Assembly (NCBI GenBank): GCA_965223725.1
Contig: CBDCXE010000006.1
Coordinates: forward strand, 496,001-560,000
DNA from: CBDCXE01 sp965223725 [NCBI: Nitrospinota bacterium]
GTDB taxonomy: Bacteria > Nitrospinota_A > UBA7883
DNA length: 64,000 bases
Reading direction: 5' to 3'
Shown here: positions 26,863-35,525 of the stretch, piece after piece
How the letters are laid out: each line of letters begins with the position of its first letter
How positions within the stretch are numbered: position 1 is the first letter of the stretch
The notes under the pieces: model-generated
Seen by the model: only the letters and a program-made list of their open reading frames with translations
The model's database searches: none
Told to the model about the DNA's origin: nothing
Program-made: the position numbers and the translations under genes

Positions 26863-27921
26863 TTAATAAACCCCATATTTTTTAGCTGCGTCTACGATCA
26901 GCTTTGCGTTCTTCAGAGGAGCGTTGGGTGGATACTCGCAACCGGTGGACATGATATACCCGCCGTTTGGTTTGTATATCTCGATCTCCGCCTTCGTCTC
27001 TTCCTCGATCTCTTCCTCATCTCCCAGCATGGCCACAGGACCAGGAGGCATCCAGCCGATGGAACAGACCTTGCTACCCCATTTCTCCTTCTGCTCTTCC
27101 CAGCTGTCCACATCGTCCGCCACATAGGCGTGGGATATTGCGTGCGGGATTCCGTGCTCGATTATCTCATCAAAATATATACCGTTGCCGCAGTTGTGAT
27201 GCACCACCAACGCGCCGGTGTCCTGGATCGCCTTGCACACCTTCATCATACCCTTCGCTTCAAACTTGCGCCACAACGGCTTGCTCAATATGCTCTCCGA
27301 CGCGTACAGGTTGTCGTAACATACAGCATGCGCCCCGGCTTCCTGCTGCGCCACCGCATACTCCGCCAATACATCGTCCATGATCTCGATCGCTTCCATC
27401 ACTTCATCAGGATACTCCACAAGGTCCATGAAAAACTTCTCCGGGCCGCGCATCATGCTCAACGTGCCCAACGAACCGTATACAAAGCCAACGATAGCAT
27501 GGCTGGTGCCGATCTTCTTCGATAACGCCGCCGTCGCGTCTATGATCCCCTTCATACGCTTCGTCTCACGCGGGTTGATCGACTTGATCTTCTTGTAATC
27601 TTCAGGACCCTTGATAAATGGATCGTCGTAGTTAGGGTGCGCGGTGTCCATCACTGGATAAATGGTCTCGCATCCAAAAGCCTCCGCCTCCACGGTGAGA
27701 TCGATCAGCATTACGATTCCAGCCATATCGCAATACTCTATCGCGTCCACATGACCAGATACAAATGCGTCGATATTCTCGCAACGGGACCACTCTTCGT
27801 ACGTTATACCCGAAAACCGGTGCGCCGCTCCGCATATCAGGGGCGCCACAGGGACACGATCTGGCACTCCACCCGTCGCCGCCACTGCCACTCGTTCCAG
27901 TTCACTCATTTCTTCAGCCAT
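26863..27921 (-). CDS. UroD-type (MtaA/CmuA-like) methyltransferase 2
   Basis: The 352-residue UroD-family protein starts 'ELERVAVAATGGVPDRVPVAPL'. The likely zinc site is His-x-Cys in 'LVVHHNCGNG' near 240 and a Cys in 'IMSTGCEYPP' near 326. It is the most divergent of the three paralogues and lies directly next to the corrinoid protein gene (32 bases), so it is the best candidate for the enzyme that charges or discharges that protein. Substrate is unknown. Confidence 0.85.
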   Translation of the reverse strand: MAEEMSELERVAVAATGGVPDRVPVAPLICGAAHRFSGITYEEWSRCENIDAFVSGHVDAIEYCDMAGIVMLIDLTVEAEAFGCETIYPVMDTAHPNYDDPFIKGPEDYKKIKSINPRETKRMKGIIDATAALSKKIGTSHAIVGFVYGSLGTLSMMRGPEKFFMDLVEYPDEVMEAIEIMDDVLAEYAVAQQEAGAHAVCYDNLYASESILSKPLWRKFEAKGMMKVCKAIQDTGALVVHHNCGNGIYFDEIIEHGIPHAISHAYVADDVDSWEEQKEKWGSKVCSIGWMPPGPVAMLGDEEEIEEETKAEIEIYKPNGGYIMSTGCEYPPNAPLKNAKLIVDAAKKYGVY

Positions 27922-27977
27922 AATATCCTCTCCTAATTACAGTTAAATGAACTCAAAAACTACTACTACCCTCACAC

Positions 27978-28649
27978 TTAATCAACTAGGATCAGCCCAC
28001 TCCAGATAATCTCATTTTCGGGAGGCATCTTAAATGGCAGTCCTGCGTTAATACATGTTTTAAAAACATCAACCCCTACACCTTCCATGGAAGGCCTGGC
28101 CTGGTACGGAAAACGGCATTTTTCACCAGAGTTGACATCCACACACTCTCTGCAGAGCATGCAGTCTCCACCAATAAAACCTGTCGTATAGTGAAAACCC
28201 ATAGACATGGACATAGCTTCCACATCATTAACCAACAGGTGCAGCCTTATGGCGGCAAGCTTCATATTGTCCAGGTCAGTATATACTTCTTCTGATTCTT
28301 TTATTTTTTTATTGCTGGCGCCGGGCGCCGCTATAAACTTTAAGACCTTCTCCTTGTCCGCATCGGCAAGCTCGCCGGTAATTGAGCTTCTGGTCTGCAC
28401 CAGCAACGCGTTATCATAAGTGGCCAGAACCTTTCTGAACTCGTCCACCGACATGATGTTCGGCGGGCAGGTCAGGCAGTGACCATAATGCGGGCACAGC
28501 GGTATTTCGCATTTCATCCTGACCCGATCATCCACGACTATCTCACGGGCCGAGAACACCTTCGCTTTATAAGCGCCTTTATCCATCGCCTCTTTACACA
28601 ACTGTTCAAGCTGTGTAGATTTATCGACCAGATGTAATGATTTGCTCAT
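27978..28649 (-). CDS. DUF2284 predicted metal-binding protein
   Basis: The 223-residue protein has the Cys clusters of DUF2284: 'CEIPLCPHYGHCLTCPPN' near 48-65 and 'CMLCRECVDVNSGEKCRFP' near 165-183, enough for one or two Fe-S or Zn sites. Members are often found beside corrinoid methyltransferases and may donate electrons, but a biochemical role is not established as far as I know. It lies between the zinc-ribbon protein gene and UroD paralogue 2. Confidence 0.8.
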   Translation of the reverse strand: MSKSLHLVDKSTQLEQLCKEAMDKGAYKAKVFSAREIVVDDRVRMKCEIPLCPHYGHCLTCPPNIMSVDEFRKVLATYDNALLVQTRSSITGELADADKEKVLKFIAAPGASNKKIKESEEVYTDLDNMKLAAIRLHLLVNDVEAMSMSMGFHYTTGFIGGDCMLCRECVDVNSGEKCRFPYQARPSMEGVGVDVFKTCINAGLPFKMPPENEIIWSGLILVD

Positions 28650-28660
28650 AACAAAATTAC

Positions 28661-28885
28661 CTATTTCATAAAATGAAATTTTTTCGGTTTATATGTCCTG
28701 GCGTTAACCATGTTCTCATTCAGCACTTTATGTTTTATCTTCCAGCATTTCGGACACATGTAGCGGGATCGCAAACCACGGTCCATCCCTACGTATCTTT
28801 TTTCCAAATGGTCTCTGCACGCTTTTGTGCTACAGTCTGGACAGATATAGATAGCTGGTTTTTTGCATTTAAAACAGACTTCCAT
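28661..28885 (-). CDS. Small zinc-ribbon-like protein
   Basis: The start at 28885 follows GGAGAG and gives 74 residues; earlier ATGs lie inside the VWA gene. The N-terminus MEVCFKCKKPAIYICPDC has a CxxC...CxxC zinc ribbon, with a further Cys-His pair (KACRDHLEKR) and CPKC near 52. The C-terminus is basic. Its frame overlaps neither neighbour. It may bind metal or nucleic acid, or act as an adaptor for the VWA protein. No specific family was recognised. Confidence 0.65.
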   Translation of the reverse strand: MEVCFKCKKPAIYICPDCSTKACRDHLEKRYVGMDRGLRSRYMCPKCWKIKHKVLNENMVNARTYKPKKFHFMK

Positions 28886-28901
28886 CTTCTTCTCTCCTAA
28901 C

Positions 28902-31574
28902 CTAACTTGTAAGACGTTTATAAATAAGTGGCATGATAACAGGCAAAGCTTCCACATTATTAATAACAGTGAAGTTCGACTCACCATACATATAAGGAAG
29001 ATACTCGCTGCTCTTTTTATCCACCGTAATACAAAAATAGGTCAAACCTTGTCTTCGCCCCTCCATAAGCGCCATCCGTGTGTCTTCCAGGGAGTATGTT
29101 GAATCGCCATAATCCACATCATAGGGCCTGCCGTCTGATAATAATATCAATATTCGGATCCTTGATGACTGCTTTTTCAATATGGAGCTGGCATGCCGAA
29201 TCACCGCGCCCAGCCTGGTCTGCGCCATCGGCTTCATACCTTCAAAACGCATCTTGACTTCATCATCATACTGGTCATCAAAATCGTGAATGACGTAAAA
29301 ATCCACCTTCTCTTTAGTCTTGGTGGAAAAACCGTATACTGCCCACTGATCCCCTATGCTTTCCAATGCCTCCGCCATCAAAACGATTCCCTCTTTTTCC
29401 ACATCGATTATTCTTTTACCCGACGGCATTTCGTCACTAGTAGAATAACTCATATCGACCAGGAACGCCACAGAGACATCCCTCAGGTTTTTTTCCCTTC
29501 GTATATATACCTTGTCTGATGGGGTTAATCCAGCTTTTCTGTCTATGATCGATTCAATCAATGCGGAGTAATCTATATCATCGCCCCGCTCTTCGCGGAA
29601 AAATCGCTGGATCCTGTCTGGGCGGAGCATGCTGAAATGCCGACGCAACTGGCTGACAACACCGTAATTGTTTTCTATAGCTTCGTTGTAAAACGACAGA
29701 CTGGACGGGGCCATATCCATCTCGCGAACCTTGCACCAGCTTTTGTTGTAATCATCTATTCCATTGTTCCATTCATCGTAATGAACAGTCCGCCTGATAG
29801 CTTTTTCCGACTCCAGGTCCTTGATGGTCATCTCAATCACTTCGAAAAGATCATCTCTTTTCTCCGGGTCGTCAACACGCCAGATCAGATCCTCAGGCTC
29901 GATCCCTTCGTTCTCTTCAATTCTGTCGAACGCCTCCAGCACAGTTTCTTTTGTAAGGTCGTCAAACTTGTCATCGAACCGGGACATGGAATCCTCCAGA
30001 AGATTCTCCATCCCGACTTTGGCGTTCTTTACCAACTCGAAATCGAGAACGCCCCTGTAGAACGGCCTTTCCGGTGTCTTGCGCTCTGTTTCAGAGGTCA
30101 CATCCTTGTCCCCTTCCACCTGCTTGTATATATCGTACGCCAGGTCCAGGGTAGATTGCGCCGTTGCGCTGGTCGATTTTATTTTCTGAACAGCTTCACC
30201 CAGCAAGCTCGCCAGCTTTGCTTCGAAATGGCCTGCGTTTTCCAGGTTTTGCGGAACACCGAAACAGATCGATTCAAATACAGACAACGGCTCATCGGCT
30301 CTCTTTGCCAGATACTTTTTCGCCAATCCTGCCCTGTCCTTAACCAGGCCTGGGTATTGCTCACCCATCAAAAAGTCAACCCGCTCATCTTCCAGGAACT
30401 CAAAAACCCGAAACGCCATGGCGGAATCGTGAAAGCCGTTCAGCCTGGCAACGTCATCCACCGTCAGTTCAAAGGTGCCATGTTGCTGATGCGCGATCTC
30501 GTGGGCCAGCGATAGTTTGAATGTCATGAAATCGAGGTCTTCATCACCAAACACCGAAATTTGTGATGGGAGAAAAATGTTGGCCCCGTCGGTGACACTG
30601 AGAAACCGCGCCAGGCCGGGCAGGTTTTTGTAGAAAAGTGATGAAGAGCGTAAAAGAACTTTTGATTCGGCAAGCGCCTCGGCGTATGGTCGAAGCACGG
30701 TATGGATCTCTTTCAGCTCCAGCCCCTGGACCAGCCCTTCCACCGCCTGACGACCGCTGCTGGTCTGCAAGGAAAAGAACGCGTTGCCTTTTGTTTTATG
30801 CTGGTCGGTGACCTGCAGCCCCTGCTCCACCCATTTTTCTATATCGTTCATCGACAGCCGGCTGAGTATCTGCGGCGCCGATTTGAAATATTGTATGCCC
30901 AGGTCCAGTTTTTTGCTTTTCCCTGCCAATGCGCCAACGGCCAGCAGGCTTTGGGCTTTATGCTTGGCTTTAATTTTTGGGCTTTTCTCCACCAGGTCGA
31001 TACCCAGCCCTACCCATCGCTCCATATCGCCCGGCTCTATCTTGGTGACCGCCTCCGGGCTGGCCTTGAAATACTCTTTTGCCGCCCGCCACGATTTGCC
31101 TGCCAGCTTATTGCCCAGGCCGGCCCATTCAGAAAATTTGGCGCCGCCCAGATGCTGCAACACCTTCGGGCTGGCGTTCAGATATTCCACCGCCACATCC
31201 TGATCGACACTGGCCAGCGAAGCGGCGTTTTCCAGCCAGTCGAGATGGAACCCGTGATCGGTCTCGGATATTTCGACCATTTTTTTGAATGATGCGATGC
31301 CGACGCTCCAGTTGGCCTTGCCCATACCGATGATAATCTCCAGGGCGGTGCGGCGATCATCCTTGCTATCTATAACAGACAGCGCCCTGGCGCCGGAGCC
31401 TAACAACCATTCGCATGCGGATTTGTTGAAAGAATGGAACATTTCTGCAATACTGAAAAAACTGTCCAGGCCTTGCTCATCCAGAATCGGCCCGACTTCT
31501 TCAAGACATTGGGCGAACAGCGCTTCCTGCCCAATCTTCTTGCCCAAGTCAGATCCTGTTTGCGTCATGGTCAC
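28902..31574 (-). CDS. VWA-domain protein, CbbO/NorD-like partner of a MoxR ATPase
   Basis: The 890-residue protein has a long helical-repeat N-terminal half (recurring ~30-residue units such as 'WAGLGNKLAGKSWRAAKEYFKASPEAV'), a middle region with 'LSLAHEIAHQQHG' resembling a metallopeptidase HExxH motif, and a C-terminal VWA domain. The VWA MIDAS residues lie in 'VAFLVDMSYSTSDE' near 690 and 'LLSDGRPYD' near 810. CbbO and NorD proteins work with MoxR ATPases to activate rubisco or insert iron in NO reductase. The gene starts three bases after the ATPase gene. Its client here is probably an operon enzyme (inference). Confidence 0.88.
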   Translation of the reverse strand: MTMTQTGSDLGKKIGQEALFAQCLEEVGPILDEQGLDSFFSIAEMFHSFNKSACEWLLGSGARALSVIDSKDDRRTALEIIIGMGKANWSVGIASFKKMVEISETDHGFHLDWLENAASLASVDQDVAVEYLNASPKVLQHLGGAKFSEWAGLGNKLAGKSWRAAKEYFKASPEAVTKIEPGDMERWVGLGIDLVEKSPKIKAKHKAQSLLAVGALAGKSKKLDLGIQYFKSAPQILSRLSMNDIEKWVEQGLQVTDQHKTKGNAFFSLQTSSGRQAVEGLVQGLELKEIHTVLRPYAEALAESKVLLRSSSLFYKNLPGLARFLSVTDGANIFLPSQISVFGDEDLDFMTFKLSLAHEIAHQQHGTFELTVDDVARLNGFHDSAMAFRVFEFLEDERVDFLMGEQYPGLVKDRAGLAKKYLAKRADEPLSVFESICFGVPQNLENAGHFEAKLASLLGEAVQKIKSTSATAQSTLDLAYDIYKQVEGDKDVTSETERKTPERPFYRGVLDFELVKNAKVGMENLLEDSMSRFDDKFDDLTKETVLEAFDRIEENEGIEPEDLIWRVDDPEKRDDLFEVIEMTIKDLESEKAIRRTVHYDEWNNGIDDYNKSWCKVREMDMAPSSLSFYNEAIENNYGVVSQLRRHFSMLRPDRIQRFFREERGDDIDYSALIESIIDRKAGLTPSDKVYIRREKNLRDVSVAFLVDMSYSTSDEMPSGKRIIDVEKEGIVLMAEALESIGDQWAVYGFSTKTKEKVDFYVIHDFDDQYDDEVKMRFEGMKPMAQTRLGAVIRHASSILKKQSSRIRILILLSDGRPYDVDYGDSTYSLEDTRMALMEGRRQGLTYFCITVDKKSSEYLPYMYGESNFTVINNVEALPVIMPLIYKRLTS

Positions 31575-31577
31575 TCG

Positions 31578-32408
31578 TTATATTATAGAAGAGACTATCT
31601 CTTCCAAGGTTTTCCTTATCTGGACATCATCGGTGATCGGGTCTATCAAAGCGCTGGTGCACGCCCGTCTCGGCTCGATCCCGTTCTTTATCAGCACCCC
31701 TGCGTATATCAGCAACCTGGTGGACGCGCCTTCGTCCAGGCCGCTGTTTTTCATGGTACGAAACTTCTCCGCCACTTTGCGCAGGTCATTGGCGTCTTTT
31801 GCGCTTACACCGCTTTCATGGACGATGATCTCTTCTTCCAGGCTGGCGGCGGGATAATCGAAATCTAGGCTGATAAAGCGCTGTTTCGTGCTCTGCTTCA
31901 AATCCTTAAGCACTGTCTGGTACCCGGGGTTATAAGAAATCGCCAGCATGAAATCGTCGCTGGCTTCCACAATATGCCCACGCTTCTCCAGCGGCAAAAC
32001 CCGCCGGTCATCGGTGAGTGGGTGGATAACAACGGTGGTGTCTTTTCTGGCTTCCACAATCTCATCCAGATAGCAGATGCCGCCATGTTTGACCGCCGTG
32101 GTCAACGGGCCATCCTGCCATACCGTCGAGTTGCCATCCAGGAGGTACCGGCCAACCAGGTCACTCGATGTCAGGTCTTCGTGACATGCCACAGTAATAA
32201 GCGGAAGCTCCATCTTGTATGCCATATACGACATAAACCGGGTCTTGCCGCAACCGGTGGGACCCTTTAACATAACTGGCAGCTTATGCTCATATGCAAT
32301 CTCGTATAACTCGACTTCATCACCAGCAGGAAGATAGAATGGCTCTTCCTCTATCCTGTAATCCTGAATATCCGTCTCGGTGCCGGGCTTTACCATTGCG
32401 TGTGACAT
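31578..32408 (-). CDS. MoxR-family AAA ATPase, CbbQ/NorQ type
   Basis: The 276-residue ATPase has Walker [12 protein letters not shown] near 49, Walker B '[11 protein letters not shown]' near 112 and the sensor segment '[11 protein letters not shown]' near 155. This is the length and pattern of CbbQ/NorQ/NirQ proteins. These form hexamers that bind a VWA partner and remodel or metallate a client enzyme. Pairing with the adjacent VWA gene is conserved. Finding it inside a corrinoid methyltransferase operon is unusual. Confidence 0.92.
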   Translation of the reverse strand: MSHAMVKPGTETDIQDYRIEEEPFYLPAGDEVELYEIAYEHKLPVMLKGPTGCGKTRFMSYMAYKMELPLITVACHEDLTSSDLVGRYLLDGNSTVWQDGPLTTAVKHGGICYLDEIVEARKDTTVVIHPLTDDRRVLPLEKRGHIVEASDDFMLAISYNPGYQTVLKDLKQSTKQRFISLDFDYPAASLEEEIIVHESGVSAKDANDLRKVAEKFRTMKNSGLDEGASTRLLIYAGVLIKNGIEPRRACTSALIDPITDDVQIRKTLEEIVSSII

Positions 32409-32436
32409 ATTTTATTTTTCCTTTAAACCAAAGGGG

Positions 32437-32847
32437 CTAGGCAAGCTCCTTTGTATAATTAAATTTGTCCAGAACCTGATCCAGCGAAGATTCTGTAAGC
32501 TCTTTTACTTTTTCTTTTTCGATACCAAACACCACCGAGTTTACAGTAACAACCATTTTCCCGACCGGCTCTCCATCCTGGCCATTGACCGTTGCTTCAG
32601 CGCCTTCACCAACGACAGAGCCATAGTAATACTGCCCCTCAGCTTCAATATGCGCTTTCACATGACCAATATCTATAACACCGTTATCTATCAGGGTCTG
32701 TGATAATGTCAGCAACAGGTCTTGGATAAAATTGCGCAATTCGACAGGATCCACCTCTTTCGCCATGGTAACTTTATGGCTCATGCCATACGAGTTTATC
32801 CCTTCGTGGGGCAGTGGCTTATTCGAGGTCTCCTGAATATCGTTCAT
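32437..32847 (-). CDS. Unknown 136-residue protein of the corrinoid operon
   Basis: No family was recognised. The protein has a polar N-terminus, a helical segment (VELRNFIQDLLLTLSQTLIDNG), a Gly-rich beta region (YYYGSVVGEGAEATVNGQDGEP) and an acidic helical C-terminus. There are no cysteines, signal or membrane helices. Its start overlaps the GTPase stop and it precedes the MoxR gene by 28 bases, so it is tightly coupled to the GTPase-ATPase-VWA block and may be an adaptor. Confidence 0.65.
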   Translation of the reverse strand: MNDIQETSNKPLPHEGINSYGMSHKVTMAKEVDPVELRNFIQDLLLTLSQTLIDNGVIDIGHVKAHIEAEGQYYYGSVVGEGAEATVNGQDGEPVGKMVVTVNSVVFGIEKEKVKELTESSLDQVLDKFNYTKELA

Positions 32848-33461
32848 GCGTTTACTGTAATTTCGATAATATCATCGGCGATCTCTTCGACACCTTCACC
32901 ATTTTTAGTAGAGATGAAAATGATTTTCGCGGATGGATTGGTTTTCGAGACAAACTCACCTGCTGTTTTTACATCTTCTTTACTACTCGCGTCCATCTTG
33001 CTAAGCGCCACAATATCCGCGTCATTCAGCTGCGTGGTGACAAGCCGCTTCAGCGTTTCGTAACTTATCAGCTTATCGACGCGTGTAGTGTCAAAAAGCA
33101 CAACGGTAGGGCCAAAACTGATATCTGTCTCTTCGTTGGTATGCTTTGCCACATCATTTATGGCATTCGGCACGGCAATCCCCGTCGGCTCTATAATAGT
33201 AATATCCGGCTTTTGGGTCGCCGCCAATGCATTCAAGGTGGCTATAAGGTTGCCAGCGATCTGGCAACATATACAGCCACCCCCAATATCTTTAACCGTA
33301 AGGCCAAATTCACTCATCACCTTGCCATCCACTGGAACTTCGCCAACATCGTTGACCAGGATCGCAACTTTCTTCCCTTTTTCAGACAGCGCCCTGACCA
33401 AAGTCAGGATTAGTGTTGTTTTACCTGATCCCAGGTATCCGGCAATTTGAACAAGTTTCAT
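32844..33461 (-). CDS. G3E-family GTPase, CobW/HypB-like (metallochaperone)
   Basis: The 205-residue protein has P-loop GYLGSGKTTL (residues 8-17), the metal-binding signature GGGCICCQ near 61-68 (the CxCC of COG0523), 'EPTGIAVP' near 91 and the specificity motif 'LSKMD' near 150. It lacks the C-terminal domain of CobW, so it is a minimal GTPase module. Such proteins deliver Zn, Co or Ni to enzymes, so a role in metal or cobamide supply to the operon's methyltransferases is plausible. It lies 26 bases downstream of UroD paralogue 3. Confidence 0.85.
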   Translation of the reverse strand: MKLVQIAGYLGSGKTTLILTLVRALSEKGKKVAILVNDVGEVPVDGKVMSEFGLTVKDIGGGCICCQIAGNLIATLNALAATQKPDITIIEPTGIAVPNAINDVAKHTNEETDISFGPTVVLFDTTRVDKLISYETLKRLVTTQLNDADIVALSKMDASSKEDVKTAGEFVSKTNPSAKIIFISTKNGEGVEEIADDIIEITVNA

Positions 33462-33487
33462 ACAAGCCTATAATAAATTGTTAATAA

Positions 33488-34501
33488 TCAACCCTTAAGT
33501 GATACAACCAGCTCCTGCATATTCTCTGGTGTAACTTCCGGCCAGATGTCGCAACCAGGCCATACCGCGCTGGCGCCTTCGCACATTTTCAACACTTCCG
33601 GCTTCACATCCGCCAGGCTGCCCTGATGCAAGACTTTGATAGGATCAAAGCCGCTCAGAATTATCGCTTTTTCGCCCAGCTTTTTCCTGCTCTCGGCCAT
33701 ATCGTTTTTGTGGTCCACACTCACTGCGTCGGCGCCACATTCGGCCATCGATTCAATGATGTAGTTGGTGTTTCCACAAATATGAAGAATGGAAGGGCGT
33801 GGCATTTTTGAAATGACGTTGATCAGGTGCGGCTTTACAAGGCTGTTAAAGCTTTTCGGGCTCATAACATCCGATGTTGCGCCCATTTCTCTCAATGTGA
33901 AATAGTCAGCGCCGGCTTCTTCATAAATTTTGAATGCGCTAACCACCACGTCTGACAGTTTCCCAAGCAGGTCGTTCGTTTTTTCTGGAGCGGTGAAGGA
34001 CTCTTCAAGCAGCTCATCAAGCTCCTTGAGCTGGCCGGCCAGTGTGAAAGGCCCAAGCACATGAACACCAACGGCCACTTCGTCGCCAAAATCTTTTTTC
34101 AGCAATTTGATAGCTTCAACAACAACCGGGATCCTGCCAGCGGTGGCCAGATCGTCAGGATAGCTAACGTTATTATCGGGACCAACAGATTTTTCCCGGA
34201 TCGTTGGATAGAGAACCTGGTTCTCACCTTCATAAAAATTCGGTTTCGATCCCAGGGCCTCCGCCTCGACAGCCAGGTCGAACGGCACCACCGCGCATTC
34301 GAAACCATATTCATGATACATCCCCGCCGCCGCTTTGGCCATCTCTGCCGGGTCGCGATGAACGTTGTGGAATTGAATACCGTACTTATCCAACACTGGT
34401 TTAATTATGTTACCCATACCGCTAAAGACTGGCGGACGGTCTACTTCTTTACCGGCTAAAAAATCGAGAACCCTCGCTTTGGGTGTTAACGTACTAGACA
34501 T
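33488..34501 (-). CDS. UroD-type (MtaA/CmuA-like) methyltransferase 3, first gene of operon
   Basis: The 337-residue UroD-family protein begins 'TPKARVLDFLAGKEVDRPPVFSG'. Its expected zinc ligands are His-x-Cys in 'SILHICGNT' near 240 and a Cys in 'VWPGCDIWPE' near 315, as in paralogue 1, which it resembles most. The ATG at 34501 follows AAGGTCATGAT. It is the first gene after the cobalamin riboswitch leader and hence the one most directly controlled by B12. Confidence 0.87.
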   Translation of the reverse strand: MSSTLTPKARVLDFLAGKEVDRPPVFSGMGNIIKPVLDKYGIQFHNVHRDPAEMAKAAAGMYHEYGFECAVVPFDLAVEAEALGSKPNFYEGENQVLYPTIREKSVGPDNNVSYPDDLATAGRIPVVVEAIKLLKKDFGDEVAVGVHVLGPFTLAGQLKELDELLEESFTAPEKTNDLLGKLSDVVVSAFKIYEEAGADYFTLREMGATSDVMSPKSFNSLVKPHLINVISKMPRPSILHICGNTNYIIESMAECGADAVSVDHKNDMAESRKKLGEKAIILSGFDPIKVLHQGSLADVKPEVLKMCEGASAVWPGCDIWPEVTPENMQELVVSLKG

Positions 34502-34755
34502 ATCATGACCTTATTTTTTTGAAGTTTTTGGTTTGGAAACAGGTATGTTGATAACCAACCTTGGTTAAGCTGTCAGGATCCAGGAGAGATATTCGCTCCC
34601 TGAATGTGAGAGGCGCAGATAGCGTGCTTGCGTCGCTTACATCACAAAAGCAAATATTCGCTTTGTAAAGCATGGCCTTGTCCTATTCCCCAATTTAATC
34701 TGGTGTCAATTCCCAAAAGGCTCTCTACGAAACCCAGGAAACATTAAACAACATT

Positions 34756-34906
34756 GGCAGGTATTCTGGCTCGCGGATCGTTCTAATTGCATTGCCTTCC
34801 CACACAATATTGTATGCAGTGGCGCTCATCATGCTTTCGTCCCCGCTTACAGCGGCGAGACCGCAACCGATTTTAACGGTTTTCCCTATTAACTGACTGG
34901 ACCAAA
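34756..34906 (-). promoter_or_regulatory. Cobalamin (B12) riboswitch
   Basis: On the minus strand the order of conserved blocks matches the adenosylcobalamin riboswitch: AATAGGGAA, AATCGG-TTGCGG, CGCCGCTGTAA, GCCACTG, GGGAAGGC and finally the B12 box AGCCAGAATACCTGCC (34771-34756). It begins around 34906 and ends 255 bases before the first UroD start. Expression of the operon should fall when cobalamin is plentiful (known for the class). The leader between the box and the gene carries no obvious intrinsic terminator, so control may be at translation or by another route. Confidence 0.93.
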
Positions 34907-35381
34907 TGTTGAATTTAACAATTGCTAATGCTTTTTGTACCGCCTATTTTTCTCCTTCTATTTAACATGCGCGCTTTTATGCATGTGTAACAAAATTAAA
35001 AAAACAACACCATCACCACTACTTAATTCTAGCAGACTTTACGAAAAAAAAAATCGAAAGAATGCTTTTAACCGTACCAACTGCATTTTAACATTTGATA
35101 ACAGCTCACGTATTTTATTCACAGCAACATGGTATGTCAAGTCTAAAAATTTATTTTTTGCTATTTATTTTTGATATCACAATAACTTATTGATTTATAA
35201 TAATATACAATAATTTATTGTAACCGGAATGTGTAATGAATGCTCACAAATTACAAAATTTTCTTATATTGATGGCCCCCACAGGTTGCGCCATAATTAA
35301 GCAGTGCTGTTATTCACAATGCTTGCCAAAAACTTGCCTGCTAACTTAACCCATTGATAAATTAGTCTCTAGATGCCTTTA

Positions 35382-35410
35382 TTGTAACTTCGCATTAATA
35401 GTGCTAGAAT
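35382..35410 (+). promoter_or_regulatory. Sigma-70 promoter for the MEDS regulator
   Basis: TTGTAA (35382-35387), a 17-base spacer and an extended -10 TGC-TAGAAT (35402-35410) form a good promoter. Transcription would start near 35417, giving a leader of about 109 bases before the ATG at 35526. Confidence 0.55.
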
Positions 35411-35525
35411 CTGCTTAGTTGTGAAAAAGTGGCGGTTGCCGTCTAGGTCTAATTTATAGTTTTATTATTAAAGAGAACACAGCTTTATTTTTTGCCTGCA
35501 CAGGCAAGGGATAAACGTAAGTAAT

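Larger units (their letters stand above)
34502..35525. other. 1-kb divergent control region, AT-rich
   Basis: This gap separates the leftward corrinoid operon from the rightward MEDS-domain regulator. It holds the riboswitch (34756-34906), a ~250-base untranslated leader that includes an unlikely 56-codon frame (34673-34503), a strongly AT-rich stretch (about 34920-35400) and the regulator's promoter (35382-35410). No further gene was seen. Confidence 0.7.

Noticed and set aside
20805-34501. UroD paralogues as haem-synthesis uroporphyrinogen decarboxylase (HemE)
   Set aside because: All three carry the zinc-ligand pattern of methylcobamide methyltransferases and sit with a corrinoid protein and activator.
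34503-34673. 56-codon upstream frame in the riboswitch leader
   Set aside because: The composition is not protein-like and the ribosome-binding site is weak. It is noted only as part of the leader.
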